Positions 9,061 through 17,795 are shown, numbered from the stretch's first letter. The stretch: DNA of 64,000 bases from Novipirellula galeiformis (GCF_007860095.1 NZ_SJPT01000002.1:62001-126000), one strand, 5' to 3'. Made by a program: numbers and translations. Notes: generated by a model from the letters alone, not told the origin.

Positions 9061-9283
9061 GTTCCTGAAAGCTTGTGGTCTTGGATTCGATCTGGGAAGT
9101 GATTTAAAAGGCTCCGCCCGAGACAATGTCTTCGGGCACAGCGGTTCGACAGGTACGATTTGCTGGGCGGATCCCACCACCGATTCCGTCTGTGTCGTGC
9201 TGACGACGCTTCCTGGCCGTGCGATCACGCCGCAGCCTCGCGAACTGGTGTCCCGTCGTGTCGTCGAAACGCTGGACTCCTGA
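9061..9283 (+). pseudogene. C-terminal fragment of a serine beta-lactamase-fold hydrolase
   Basis: The forward frame ending at TGA 9,281-9,283 reads GLGFDLGSDLKGSARDNVF, then GHSGSTGTICWADPTTDSV, CVVLTTLPGRAI, and so on. The H-x-G-x-TG-T...ADP...VLLTN pattern is the end of class C beta-lactamase/D-alanyl-D-alanine carboxypeptidase-like proteins. The catalytic SxxK and YxN parts are absent because the sequence begins at the right edge of repeat copy 3. It is therefore a dead remnant. Between 9,284 and 9,473 I see nothing. Confidence 0.65.
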
Positions 9284-9473
9284 TTTCAGATCTGACGGGT
9301 GATCTCAGGTCCCCATCGGTTTCACCCTTTTCCACTTCCGGTTATCTCCGGCGACACGGAGCAATTCGTCTCAAGCAGATTTCCCATTCTCGTTGGACAA
9401 GCAAACAGCCGTCCAGGATCGTGAAGGCAAAGTCATGCTCAGGGCGTTTGCGTGAGGGTGCCGCAACAGGCAC

Positions 9474-10745
9474 TTAAGGTTTCGGTTTGATGAACAGGAC
9501 ATCCGCGTAGTCGATCCAGCCTTTCCTGAGATCGACGCGGAACCAGCCGTCGCTGTTTTTCTTTGAAAAGCGACATCCCGATCGTGGCCCGAGTTCTCGC
9601 AAGTCGTATTCTGCCCACGTTTTCCCCAGGTCCGGGGAATAGACAAAGCCGCAGTTCGATGTTGAAGCAGGCGCGTACAGCGCCGCCAGGATCACGTCAT
9701 CCTGAATGATCATGGTGGCGGATTCGAATTCCATATCGTACACCCGTGTGTGGGCGGCCTTGTTCGCGATGTCCTCGGGAGCACAACGGAAAATTCCTCG
9801 ATCATGTTTTGGGCCAACCTTGGGACCATTCGCGTCCGCCGCCCAATACAATTGGCCATCGACAAAGTTGATGCCTCCGGATTTGAAGCGAGAATCCGAG
9901 TTGACCGACACGAGCACCTTCCAATCCCAGCTATCGGACGCAGCATCATAGGTGCCACGCAGCCAGTGGCACTCGTTGCCAAAGCCGCGATCAATGTCAC
10001 CGGTGCAGGTGTAGAAAGCGTTTTCCTCGGGATTGTAAGTCACCCCATGAATGTGGCGGGCGATGAGCGGATTCTTGGCATCACCGAGCATCGCGTTGGG
10101 GGCGGTTCCTTTTTGTTGAAACTTTGGATTTTGTCCGAACGAATATGCGATCTTGACCGTCTGTCCATTGTCGGTCGAGTAGTAGATATTCACTGGGACA
10201 GCGCCGCCGACGACGTTGCAGTAATTGCCCCACACCAGCATTTCCTTGCCCTCGACGTCCCAGGTGTGTTCGCCGTCGAGCGGATGGAAATACCAGCCGG
10301 GTTGATCGGGATCAACGGGCGTATGAGGAAGGTAGTCCTGGCCACTGGGATCCGTGACAGTAATCGGACGGTAGGTCGCGAGATTGTCGGTGCTGAGAAA
10401 CAGTTTCTGGCGGGTCGCAAACAGAATGTTCCCGTTCTTGAGGATGGAACTGAACGTGATGTTTCCGGCATCCGGAACCGCCGCGTGGTGAGCCCACGTG
10501 TGGCCGTTGTCTTCGGACAGAAAAACGTTCTCCTGGTCAAATCCAAACGCCTTGTTATCCCGCTGTGAATCGATGTAAGGGGCGATCGGGGCCAGCCGGT
10601 ACCAGAAGTGATCGGTTTCACCGGTCGCATTCGCAGGAGCGGCACGGAGTTGGGCGAGACTGGGGTTCAGCAGCGCGCCGCAGGTGGCGGTGGCGGCGGC
10701 GGTCGTCAAAAATCGTCGGCGATTGTGAGGTTGAGGAGGCATCAT
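9474..10745 (-). CDS. Tat-exported sialidase/BNR-repeat protein
   Basis: This 423-aa protein starts with a twin-arginine signal (NRRRFLTTAAATATCGALL), so it is probably exported folded. The body has repeated Asp-box-like motifs, SEDNGHTWAHH at about residue 77, STDNGQTVKIAY at about 190 and SPDLGKTWAEYDL near the end, as in six-bladed sialidase/BNR beta-propellers. The sialidase arginine triad cannot be confirmed by eye. Planctomycetes carry many such proteins for glycan handling, but the substrate is unknown. Either of two adjacent ATGs (10,745 or 10,742) could be the start. The next upstream gene (cyclase-like, 10,821) is in the same direction, 75 bases away. Confidence 0.75.
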   Translation of the reverse strand: MMPPQPHNRRRFLTTAAATATCGALLNPSLAQLRAAPANATGETDHFWYRLAPIAPYIDSQRDNKAFGFDQENVFLSEDNGHTWAHHAAVPDAGNITFSSILKNGNILFATRQKLFLSTDNLATYRPITVTDPSGQDYLPHTPVDPDQPGWYFHPLDGEHTWDVEGKEMLVWGNYCNVVGGAVPVNIYYSTDNGQTVKIAYSFGQNPKFQQKGTAPNAMLGDAKNPLIARHIHGVTYNPEENAFYTCTGDIDRGFGNECHWLRGTYDAASDSWDWKVLVSVNSDSRFKSGGINFVDGQLYWAADANGPKVGPKHDRGIFRCAPEDIANKAAHTRVYDMEFESATMIIQDDVILAALYAPASTSNCGFVYSPDLGKTWAEYDLRELGPRSGCRFSKKNSDGWFRVDLRKGWIDYADVLFIKPKP

Positions 10746-10820
10746 GATGTTCGCTTGGTAGGACGTTGAAGGAGGAAGGAAAGGAAAGGAGACGAAGTCG
10801 GAGGCGATTCTTGTTGCAGG

Positions 10821-11933
10821 TCACTGTCCGTCAGGTTGGGCGGAAGAGAACGGCCAACCAGGTAGCTCACCACACGCTTGCAACGCCAGGACGACATACG
10901 CACTGCCAACATTGGAGATCAGATTGCCGGCATCGTTGACGGGAGATTCGGTGAACCACATGCCGTTTTCTCGTTGATTGTCGTAAATCCATTGGATGCC
11001 CTTCCGCAGCCGAGGATCGTCGGCCGGAACACCAAGTTCCCGGGCAAGCACAATGTTCAGGCCAGTGCCATAGCCATCACTGGTTTTGGTCTTGAGTGGT
11101 TCACCGTCGCCTCGCGCGAGTCCTTTCCAATCGGTGAGGAAGCCGGCCGTCGACCAACCGCCGTCATCAAGTTGCAGGGCCAGCAGTTCTTTCAACGTTT
11201 GTTGCCGTTCTTCTTCCGTGGCGATCCCGTCAATTCGGACGGAACACCACGCCAGCATCGCTCGATGGTGCAGCGACAAAGGAGGATTGTTTTTGAAATA
11301 GGTCCGCATCTTGTCCAGACCCGCCACCGACTGTGCCGTGTTCTGATAGTCGTCCGGGGCGATTCCAATCGTCAGTGCTGCGACAGTCACACCATAGTGA
11401 TCATCGATTTCCATCGGTGCGTAATCACAGTGCGGCCAGTTCCATCCGCCATCGGCGCGCTGCACCGTCCACATCAGATCCAACACGTCCTTGGCGACGT
11501 CGCTGAGTCGACCGGTTGTCTGAACATCGTTAAACGTCAGCCCGGTTCCGACCACGATTGGCCAGAAGCCCGCAGCTTCACTCGGTCCCTTCTTCTGCCA
11601 GCGAACCTTGCGATAGTCTTCGTAGAAGTTGCGGACCTCGCCCGAATCCGGCAGGATGGTGTGCAGCGCCGGTCGCGCCACCATGTAGAACAAGTTGGTA
11701 TGGCACGTGGCACACTTTTTGGTTTTCACCCAGTTCAGAGCGGAACGATCCAAATACTCAGCCGCCTTTGCTGCGGAAAAATCGTCCGCCATCGGCTCGT
11801 CCGCCGAAATTTCCGGCAAGCCTTCTGGGACATCCTGTAGTGTAATGAGCTGCTTCTCTTGTGCTTGTTGTGCAAGTCCGATTGTTGGTTGCAAGACAGC
11901 CAACAGCAACAGGGTGCGAAAAATGACGCTCAT
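10821..11933 (-). CDS. exported terpenoid-cyclase-fold (squalene-hopene-cyclase-like) protein with CxxCH haem motif
   Basis: I place the start at ATG 11,931-11,933: AAAGGA lies 6 bases upstream, and the protein then begins with a clean signal peptide (MSVIFRTLLLLAVLQP). This makes it 370 aa. A CATCH (CxxCH) covalent-haem motif is at about residue 73. The rest has repeated QRADGGWNWP, LQLDDGGWSTAGF and NQRENGMWFTESP segments, which are QW-like repeats of alpha/alpha-barrel prenyltransferase/squalene-cyclase proteins. No DxDD cyclase motif is visible, so it is probably not an active cyclase. A periplasmic haem-binding or binding-fold role fits better. Neighbours are exported carbohydrate-related proteins. 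Confidence 0.75.
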   Translation of the reverse strand: MSVIFRTLLLLAVLQPTIGLAQQAQEKQLITLQDVPEGLPEISADEPMADDFSAAKAAEYLDRSALNWVKTKKCATCHTNLFYMVARPALHTILPDSGEVRNFYEDYRKVRWQKKGPSEAAGFWPIVVGTGLTFNDVQTTGRLSDVAKDVLDLMWTVQRADGGWNWPHCDYAPMEIDDHYGVTVAALTIGIAPDDYQNTAQSVAGLDKMRTYFKNNPPLSLHHRAMLAWCSVRIDGIATEEERQQTLKELLALQLDDGGWSTAGFLTDWKGLARGDGEPLKTKTSDGYGTGLNIVLARELGVPADDPRLRKGIQWIYDNQRENGMWFTESPVNDAGNLISNVGSAYVVLALQACGELPGWPFSSAQPDGQ

Positions 11934-12022
11934 TGATTTCCTTTGATCGCGGGCGGCAACTCTAAACTCAATTGAACGAGTATGATTGGGCATTCGCGAG
12001 GAACGTCAAATCAATGACTGGA

Positions 12023-12078
12023 GTAGTGGATCTTGTTAAAGATCCTATCGTGCAGGGATCTTTAGCAAGATCCACTAC
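12023..12078. repeat. 23-bp palindromic hairpin (possible terminator or MITE)
   Basis: Arms at 12,023-12,045 and 12,056-12,078 pair over 23 positions with one mismatch around a 10-base loop; each arm contains GTAGTGGATCTTG. It lies between two minus-strand genes, downstream of the phosphoesterase stop at 12,118. It could terminate that gene, although no clear T-run follows. The symmetric form is also typical of small palindromic mobile repeats. Confidence 0.6.
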
Positions 12079-12117
12079 GTTGAATGTTTCAGAAATAAAA
12101 TCGACGTCCCAAGCGAA

Positions 12118-13116
12118 TCAAACTTGCGGTTCAAAGCGTATGTCCATGAACGCTCCAACGGCATTCGCATTGGTCACAAACTGAGGAATTCCGTTGACGA
12201 CATCCACGGACTGCCGATGAATGTGACCGGCAAAGATTCCCATCAGGTTGTCGGCGTCAAAGACCTCGCGATGGAAGTCGAGCGTCGTCTGAGTATGCCC
12301 GGATTCCGGCCACTTGGGGCGGCGCTCGATTTCGAAGTTGCGATCCGTCGCGGCGGACCATTCCGGATTTCCGCAACCAAATCCCATGGAACGTCCCGGC
12401 GCCGATAACGGAATATGGATTAGTAGAACCAGAGGCTGGCCAAGACTTACCTGCGCCCGGAAGAATTCGAGCTGTTCCGGTAGAATCTCGTAGTTCGAAT
12501 TATCGATCGCCAGAAAGCGAACTCCGTTGATATCGTATGTTGCCATCAGAGGATGTTTCCCCTGATACATTGGTTTCAATCGGCGTTCAATCCACTGGGC
12601 TCGCAGTTCTTCCAACGTCCCATCCATGCCTTCGTAGTGCCAGTCGTGATTTCCCGCCACATACAACCATGAAGTTTCAATAGCGGCAAGTCGCTGAGTA
12701 ACCCACTGGATTGCAGCCTCCGATGGAAAACTGAAGATGTCTCCAACAAGTGCTACCAGATCAATGTCTCCTGTTTTCGTGCGGGCGAGAGCTTCTTCAA
12801 AACACTGTTCCGGATTGGTTGGCTTTCCGGTTCTGACGTGAGTCGTCGAATTGTACGCCTTCGCCATTCGGCCACTGAATTCCTGGTACGGTTGGCCCCG
12901 TTCGTCATCCGTGAACAAGTGAGTGTCAGCGACAATCATGACATTGACCGGGCGAGTCACGGCGTTGGTGAAAAACGTGACTTTGTTGTCGTCAATCGCA
13001 AACGATCCCCCACGGATTGCTTTGTGCCTGAGAGCCGGATGAGCAGCAGCACCCGTGGGCGCGAATCCGGCAACCGAAGCAGCGGCGGCTGTTTGAACGA
13101 ATGTACGACGTTTCAT
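12118..13116 (-). CDS. Tat-exported calcineurin-like metallophosphoesterase
   Basis: I choose the ATG at 13,114-13,116, which begins MKRRTFVQTAAAASVAGFAP, a twin-arginine signal; a start 14 codons upstream would bury it. The 332-aa protein shows the metallophosphoesterase motif order MIVADTHLF, ALVGDIFSF, YVAGNHDWHY, LLIHIPLS and IFAGHIHRQ, which supply the Asp, His and Asn ligands of a dinuclear metal centre. Substrate is unknown; exported relatives include phosphodiesterases and sugar or nucleotide phosphatases. Transcription is probably monocistronic. Upstream (13,117-13,326) I see no feature. Confidence 0.85.
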   Translation of the reverse strand: MKRRTFVQTAAAASVAGFAPTGAAAHPALRHKAIRGGSFAIDDNKVTFFTNAVTRPVNVMIVADTHLFTDDERGQPYQEFSGRMAKAYNSTTHVRTGKPTNPEQCFEEALARTKTGDIDLVALVGDIFSFPSEAAIQWVTQRLAAIETSWLYVAGNHDWHYEGMDGTLEELRAQWIERRLKPMYQGKHPLMATYDINGVRFLAIDNSNYEILPEQLEFFRAQVSLGQPLVLLIHIPLSAPGRSMGFGCGNPEWSAATDRNFEIERRPKWPESGHTQTTLDFHREVFDADNLMGIFAGHIHRQSVDVVNGIPQFVTNANAVGAFMDIRFEPQV

Positions 13117-13326
13117 CGAATGAACTCTCGATTGATTGGCTAGATCAGAGCGGGACAACGATCCTTGCGATTGCTTTTCAGCGAAGCTTGATCATTGCGG
13201 TCCGTACTATACCAGATCCTGACTGAGTTGGCGCACGACGATGGGGGGGCATCCGTGCTAAAGTGTTGCAGGAATGCTCGCTTGTGAAATTGAAAAGCGG
13301 AGTTGGAACTAGAACGGCCGTGATCG

Positions 13327-13625
13327 GTGTTTTACCGATATGGACGGCGATATCATCGTGGAGATACTCGCGTGCGAGGTAGCACAGACGTCGCCCAAAC
13401 GAATTGCTTGAATTGCGGCCTATTGAATTGCGGCTTGTTGCTATTGCTCGGCATGCTGACGCAGTCGCTTGTTGCTGGCGACGTGCCGGAACCACTGGGC
13501 GTGATCATCGAAGACAACTGTCTCGACTGTCATGACGGGGCTTCGGCGGAAGGTGGTCTTGATCTGACGGCGCTGGATCGAAATCTGGATGACCGTGCCC
13601 TCCGCGACCGCTGGATTCAGAGGAA
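13327..13625 (+). pseudogene. N-terminal fragment of planctomycete-type cytochrome c (PSCyt1/DUF1549-like) gene
   Basis: The forward frame holds a hydrophobic leader (LLLLLGMLTQSLVAGD), then a haem-binding segment NCLDCHDGASAEGGLDL and ALDRNLDDRALRDRWIQ. Planctomycete cytochrome c proteins with PSCyt1 domains begin this way (a CxxCH haem site followed by a helix with DR..W), and intact members exceed 700 aa. The homology stops at 13,622-13,625 exactly where repeat copy 4 begins, and the frame then runs meaninglessly through the repeat. The start codon is uncertain (ATG 13,327 or later). Confidence 0.65.
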
Positions 13626-14409
13626 GCCTCGGGGACAGGAAGCCACGGGGACAGAGCATTTCTTTGGTTGGTTTGAGGTCAACTGTGGTTTGGGGCCAAA
13701 TCACACCGATGGGCAATGCCCAAGCCGCGCAAACGCCATCGCTGTCCCCAACAGGGCGTTGCTGACTTCCAATCAAGTGCTCTGTCCCCGGGCTCTGTCT
13801 CCGGGCTCGCTGTCCAGTGTATTGCGAATGGTTAGTCACGAAGTGACGACATGCAAAAGCCACGGACGTGAGTCCGTGGTTTGGGAAAACAAAGCGAACC
13901 GGAGTCGCAACGCGACGACAGGGAACTTGCAATTTCTTTCCGGGCCAAAGGCCCAGCTCTTTACATAGCCCAGGGCAAGTCAACGCGAGTGGAGCGAACG
14001 TTGACGTCGCCCTGGGTTGCGTTTGCGCCGCACGCGTCGGCACCCGCGGTTTTGGCGGCTATGCCGCCAAAACCGCGGGTGCCGACCATGTACATTGGGC
14101 CCGAACCCAGGCCTGCACTTCGCTCGCAAGCTCGCTACATTTTGCCTGGCTATGCAAGCGGCTGGACCTTCGGCCCGCCAAAACTTCCGCAACTTATAAA
14201 TCGCACGTTGCTTCGCGACTCGGAATGCGTCGGCATCGTCTGTTACGCAGTGAGCTTTCTTTTTCAGAGCGTGTCCATCCGTGACAACAATGGCGGGGCG
14301 AAAATTGCCGATCAAGAAGTTGACAAAGAACAAGTGGTTTGACGGGTTCGGTCAAGTAAATAAGGAGCTTCGGGGACAGGAAAAGAGTCCGCGTTCCTTT
14401 TCTTTCCGT
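13626..14409 (+). repeat. dispersed repeat, copy 4 (modules A+B, interrupted)
   Basis: Module A occupies about 13,626-13,796, with GGGGACAGAGCATTT and AAGTGCTCTGTCCCC as its ends. Module B follows but is split by a foreign inverted-repeat insert at 13,927-14,193, then resumes at TTGCTTCGCGACTC and ends at about 14,409. It truncates a cytochrome c gene on the left. From 14,410 to 14,571 there is no gene. Confidence 0.8.
13927..14193. mobile_element. MITE-like inverted-repeat insert inside repeat copy 4
   Basis: Relative to copies 1, 2 and 5, about 265 extra bases sit between GACAGGGAAC and TTGCTTCGCGAC. The insert begins TTGC and ends GCAA. Its two halves are imperfect inverted repeats: GGGCCAAAGGCCCAGC...CATAGCC near the left and GGCTATG...GCTGGACCTTCGGCCC near the right. 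At its centre is a perfect 24-bp palindrome (14,036-14,059 with 14,063-14,086, loop TAT). No coding capacity is seen. It fits a nested MITE or a folded palindromic element. Confidence 0.65.
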
Positions 14410-14571
14410 CTAGTGCGGTGATGCGGAGCGTTGGTATTGGGGGCCGGGTGTCCGCTGTCGCGGTGATTCCGATCGGGTACACTAGTCCGACAGTACTCGA
14501 CACCCACCTATTCGAACTGGCGCAACGACAAACCAGATCTGCGAAAATATTACCTTCTTGGCTAGACAGAT

Positions 14572-15612
14572 ATGAGTGACGCCGAAAGAGCTGCCGGAGG
14601 AGCGGCAGGGGGCTGCTTGACTTTGATGCTACTATGTGGCGGATGCCTTGGCATTTCCGCATTGTTCAGCCCAAGCGACTACGATCAGCATACTACACCA
14701 GTAACAACACAATTGCGTGTGGTTGACGAGGAAAAGGAGGAAAAGGAGGAACCCAAAGATGCGGCACAGATCTATGCAGAATCGATGTATGATCTTGAGG
14801 TCTTAACGTATGAACAGGAACACCGAGAGTGGGAGGAGCTCGCAAAGAACGAAGATGAACTAGCACAAGAGTTGGAGGTTAAGAAATACGAGCTAGATTC
14901 CCTCCCAGTTCCAGAAGCTCCAAAGCCGCAAACAGAACGAACGTGGACGGCACTGGGCTCCAACATCACAACCAAAGCAACCTTGGTCGATACGGACAAC
15001 GAGAATGTCACGTTGCGGAAGACAGATGGTCAAACAGTTTCCGTAAAGAAAGAGATTTTAGTCGGAGGAGACAGGGCATTTGTCCAAAGCTTCTGGGAGA
15101 AGAGAAAAAAATCAGAGGAGTTGTTGGCCGAGTATCACACCGAATCGAATTCATTGTCAACGATGATCGAGGAGTTGGAAGCGAAGCTCAGTAAAGCCGG
15201 GTCCAAGCCCGTTCCGCCCGACAAAGAACGAATCTTCGAAGTAGTGCAAGCTGAATTTCGGGAGCGAGAACAAGAGGAAAGGAGACTCCAAGCAGAAATG
15301 AAGCGCGAGGCTGATGCGAGAATCGCCGTAAGGCAACGCGAGGCCGATGCAAGGAAGGGACGCGAAGACCGCATAACACGTCAGTTTAATTCCTGGAACG
15401 GTTCACATATCAATGTTGTGAAGGCCGTGAAGCGGCAGATGAATGACGCTGGATCATTTGAGCACGTCGAGACTCGCTATCGTGACCATGGGGATTCACT
15501 CACGATATTCATGGAATTCCGTGGGAAGAACGCCTATGGGGGAAAGATTCTAAGTAACGTAACCGCCAAAGTTGACATGAAGGGTAATGTTCTGTCGCTT
15601 AGCAGTTTTTGA
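14572..15612 (+). CDS. membrane-anchored SHD1-domain coiled-coil protein
   Basis: The 346-aa protein has one N-terminal hydrophobic segment with a cysteine (CLTLMLLCGGCLGISALF, about residues 20-37) that acts as a membrane anchor or lipoprotein-like signal. A long Glu/Lys-rich coiled coil follows. Then comes RTWTALGSNITTKATLV...VTLRKTDGQTVSVKKEIL at about residues 123-165, the SHD1 (SLA1 homology 1) pattern that is greatly expanded in planctomycetes. A second coiled coil and a C-terminal beta-rich domain end the protein. The function is unknown; SHD1 is a small beta-barrel thought to bind peptides. An IS256-type element is inserted directly after its stop codon. Confidence 0.75.
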   Translation: MSDAERAAGGAAGGCLTLMLLCGGCLGISALFSPSDYDQHTTPVTTQLRVVDEEKEEKEEPKDAAQIYAESMYDLEVLTYEQEHREWEELAKNEDELAQELEVKKYELDSLPVPEAPKPQTERTWTALGSNITTKATLVDTDNENVTLRKTDGQTVSVKKEILVGGDRAFVQSFWEKRKKSEELLAEYHTESNSLSTMIEELEAKLSKAGSKPVPPDKERIFEVVQAEFREREQEERRLQAEMKREADARIAVRQREADARKGREDRITRQFNSWNGSHINVVKAVKRQMNDAGSFEHVETRYRDHGDSLTIFMEFRGKNAYGGKILSNVTAKVDMKGNVLSLSSF

Positions 15613-15701
15613 CGGTCGGAGGGGATGTCCCATTAATTGTTAAAACTCTTGATGGTCTCTCTGGTGAAAGCGTAGGTGGTTGGGTTTGAGTTTGCAACAA
15701 G

Positions 15702-15746
15702 TTCTCCCCTCGTGACTTCGCCGTAGGCGAAGTCACGAGGGGAGAA
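15702..15746. terminator. 21-bp perfect hairpin after the IS transposase gene
   Basis: Arms 15,702-15,722 and 15,726-15,746 are perfectly complementary with loop GTA. The hairpin sits 6 bases beyond the transposase stop (minus strand) and inside the IS left end. It could stop transcription in or out of the element; no strong T-tract follows on either strand. Confidence 0.5.
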
Positions 15747-15752
15747 GACGGT

Positions 15753-16960
15753 TTACTTGGAAACGGCGATGGGGCGTGCCAGGGCTGCGATCAGTGCGGG
15801 CAAGGACGAGTGGCCAGAGATCCGACGGAAGCCCTTCTCCGCCTCCAGCAACGCATACGAAAGCCAACGACTTGCCTGATCCGTCTCAGCCCGAAACCGC
15901 GTCACACGGCCAAGCTTGCGACGCGTGTTCAAGAACGAGTTCTCGATTGCGTTGGTGCTCAGCAGTGAACGGTGAAGCGTGCTCGGGACGTCCAAGCGAT
16001 GCAACGCTAACAGGTCATCACCGGCTTCGTGCAGGCTCCGATACGCTTCGGCGTTGATCGGTTTGAGAAACGACTTGAGCTCCCCAAAGACTTCCTCGGC
16101 AGCTTCGATTCCCTGAACGCTGCGAAGACGTGTGAACAGACGCGATAGCTCGCCCCAATGACGCTTCGAGAGTTTCCCTTTGATGTTTCGTTCCTTGTGG
16201 ACCAAGCAACGCTGGACGACCGCATCGGCAAAGAACGCAACCACCGCTCCGCGAAGGGCATCGCTGCCGTCGAGAACCACGTACAAGCGGTGCTCACAAG
16301 TGAATCCGCGGTTGACGATTCGACTCATCAGTTCTCGCGAAACTACCAGGTTTTCGCTACTACCGAGTGCAAAGTCCAGGACATGCTTGCAACCCTCGCT
16401 ATCGATCCCAGTGCCACGACAGCGGTCTGATCCTTGCTCAAACGGATGCCATCGAGCATCAATGCACACCAAGTGATTGTGCTGAGATCTTTACCTCGCA
16501 GCCGTTCAATGAACTTACTGCCAGCCTCTTGCCAAAGCCGCGAAACGTTGGACTTTTTGACACCAGGGGAATTTGGCTTGATCTGTTCGACGCCCCGGGC
16601 GCTGACGCCTGAGACGATCGCTTGAACGATCTGTTCCTGCAGCTGCTGGGGATCTTTAGCAACGCGGTAGGTGCTCAACTCGACTTCGTGACTGGAGCCG
16701 TCGCAGGACTTCTGACGTACTCGAGGCCGGACGACTTCTTCTCGCTGGCCCTCGTACAGAACGCGGCCTGAACTGGAGCCCGCACGATAGTGATCGCTCG
16801 ATGATGGATCGTGCTTAGGGCCACAAAGCTCGGTGACTTCGGCGGCCATGACTTCACAGATCATTTCACGCACGTGACCTCGCAGGAAGTCACGAAAGAT
16901 TTGACCGGTTTCCGAGGCAGAAACTTGCCCGAGTGATTCTAAATGACTAACTTCATTCAT
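15753..16960 (-). pseudogene. IS256-family transposase, frameshifted
   Basis: Two overlapping frames together make one transposase of about 400 aa. The first (ATG 16,958-16,960, MNEVSHLESLGQVS...) runs to LSKDQTAVVALG and would continue into the second at GIDSEGCKHVLDFALG. The break is one missing G in a GGGG run near 16,409. Family marks are ALMLDGIRLSKDQ (first catalytic Asp), VVLDGSDALRGAVVAFF (second Asp), RCLVHKERNIKGKL and NAIENSFLNTRRKLGRVTR. Without frameshift rescue by slippage at the G-run, it is inactive. IS256 elements do not normally need programmed frameshifting, so a mutation or a sequencing error is the simpler reading. Confidence 0.8.
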
Positions 16961-17116
16961 GATGGTCTCCCCGTCGGTTGCAGCCGACGAAAATTGGAAA
17001 GTTGCGGAGAGCAGAGTCTGCTCTCCGGGAGACCATCTTTCAACTTTCAATAATTATTGGGACGCTTCCCGGTCGGATTTGCGAACCGACGCGGGAAAAA
17101 TACGGTCTATTGCCAC

Positions 17117-17680
17117 ATGAATATATCAGCAAACATTACTTTTGGAATTAGCGACTCATTTGATTCGGCAAACATAGCGTGCATTGGTTACGCACAAGCT
17201 GAGTTGATCGCGGAAGGATTTCGGGATGCTGCGAATATCCTCGCCTTTCAAGCCCTGGAAAATGAATCATCCTTGGACACACTAATCTTTCCCATAGCGT
17301 TCAGCTTCCGACATGCTTTTGAACTTAAACTTAAGACTGCGCTATTGCTCTCATCCTTGATCGAAAACTGCCCTAAGCTGCCTGAGATGAGCCACGATCT
17401 AAGTATGCTATGGCGTAGACTCAAACCACACGTTGAATCTCGATTTGTCTCGCACCCTGAATATCCAAGGATTCCCGAAATCGAGGAAATCTTGAAAGAT
17501 TTTCAGACAGTTGATTCAGGATTCTTATTTCGTTACGCCACGGACCCGAAAGGAATTGCAAATCTTCAAAGGCTTCCGAACGTAGACATTGAACTCCTGC
17601 AAAGACGGGCGAACCTCCTTTATTCATTGCTGGACCAAATTGAAGGGGTGTTCGATGGCGATTGGAGCGGGTGTGACTGA
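17117..17680 (+). CDS. hypothetical protein, HEPN-like helical pattern
   Basis: The 187-aa frame starts at ATG 17,117; an earlier in-frame ATG lies inside the IS and can be excluded as ancestral. The segment FPIAFSFRHAFELKLKTALLL at about residues 61-81 followed by SHDLSMLWRRLKPH resembles a family of small all-helical bacterial proteins with an (Y/F)RHA.EL.LK...H.L..LW pattern, which I would place near HEPN proteins. The C-terminal FLFRYATDPKG is also typical of that family. No RxxxxH catalytic motif is evident, so RNase activity cannot be claimed. It lies between the IS and repeat copy 5. Confidence 0.6.
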   Translation: MNISANITFGISDSFDSANIACIGYAQAELIAEGFRDAANILAFQALENESSLDTLIFPIAFSFRHAFELKLKTALLLSSLIENCPKLPEMSHDLSMLWRRLKPHVESRFVSHPEYPRIPEIEEILKDFQTVDSGFLFRYATDPKGIANLQRLPNVDIELLQRRANLLYSLLDQIEGVFDGDWSGCD

Positions 17681-17795
17681 TCTGGCATGACGGCGTTCCG
17701 AAGGTTTCCGTTTTACCGGCTCCCGTGCTCATAAAAAAGGCTTCGCCGGGTGCAGGTCTTGTGTTCGGTGTTCAACGCTATGAAAATTGGACGCA

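Larger units (their letters stand above)
15621..17069 (-). mobile_element. IS256-family insertion sequence with 8-bp target duplication
   Basis: The element has imperfect terminal inverted repeats: GGGGATGTCCCATTAATTGT on the left, and the reverse complement of the right end, GGAAGCGTCCCAATAATTAT. It is flanked by the 8-base direct repeat CGGTCGGA at 15,613-15,620 and 17,070-17,077, as expected for IS256-type transposition. The single transposase gene is on the minus strand and is frameshifted. Intact target duplications suggest a fairly recent insertion, directly behind the SHD1 gene stop. Confidence 0.85.

Noticed and set aside
9750-10568. 272-codon plus-strand frame opposite the sialidase-like gene
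   Set aside because: Antisense shadow of a gene with signal peptide and Asp-box motifs; similar shadows lie opposite the cyclase-like gene (10,878-11,840) and both hsdM genes.
13327-13968. 213-aa protein from cytochrome c fragment into repeat copy 4
   Set aside because: The frame merely runs on through the repeat; only the part before 13,625 resembles a family.
16343-17050. Two separate transposase genes in the IS
   Set aside because: The two frames join seamlessly at one missing base, so they are one frameshifted gene; the start at 17,050 lies in the terminal inverted repeat.
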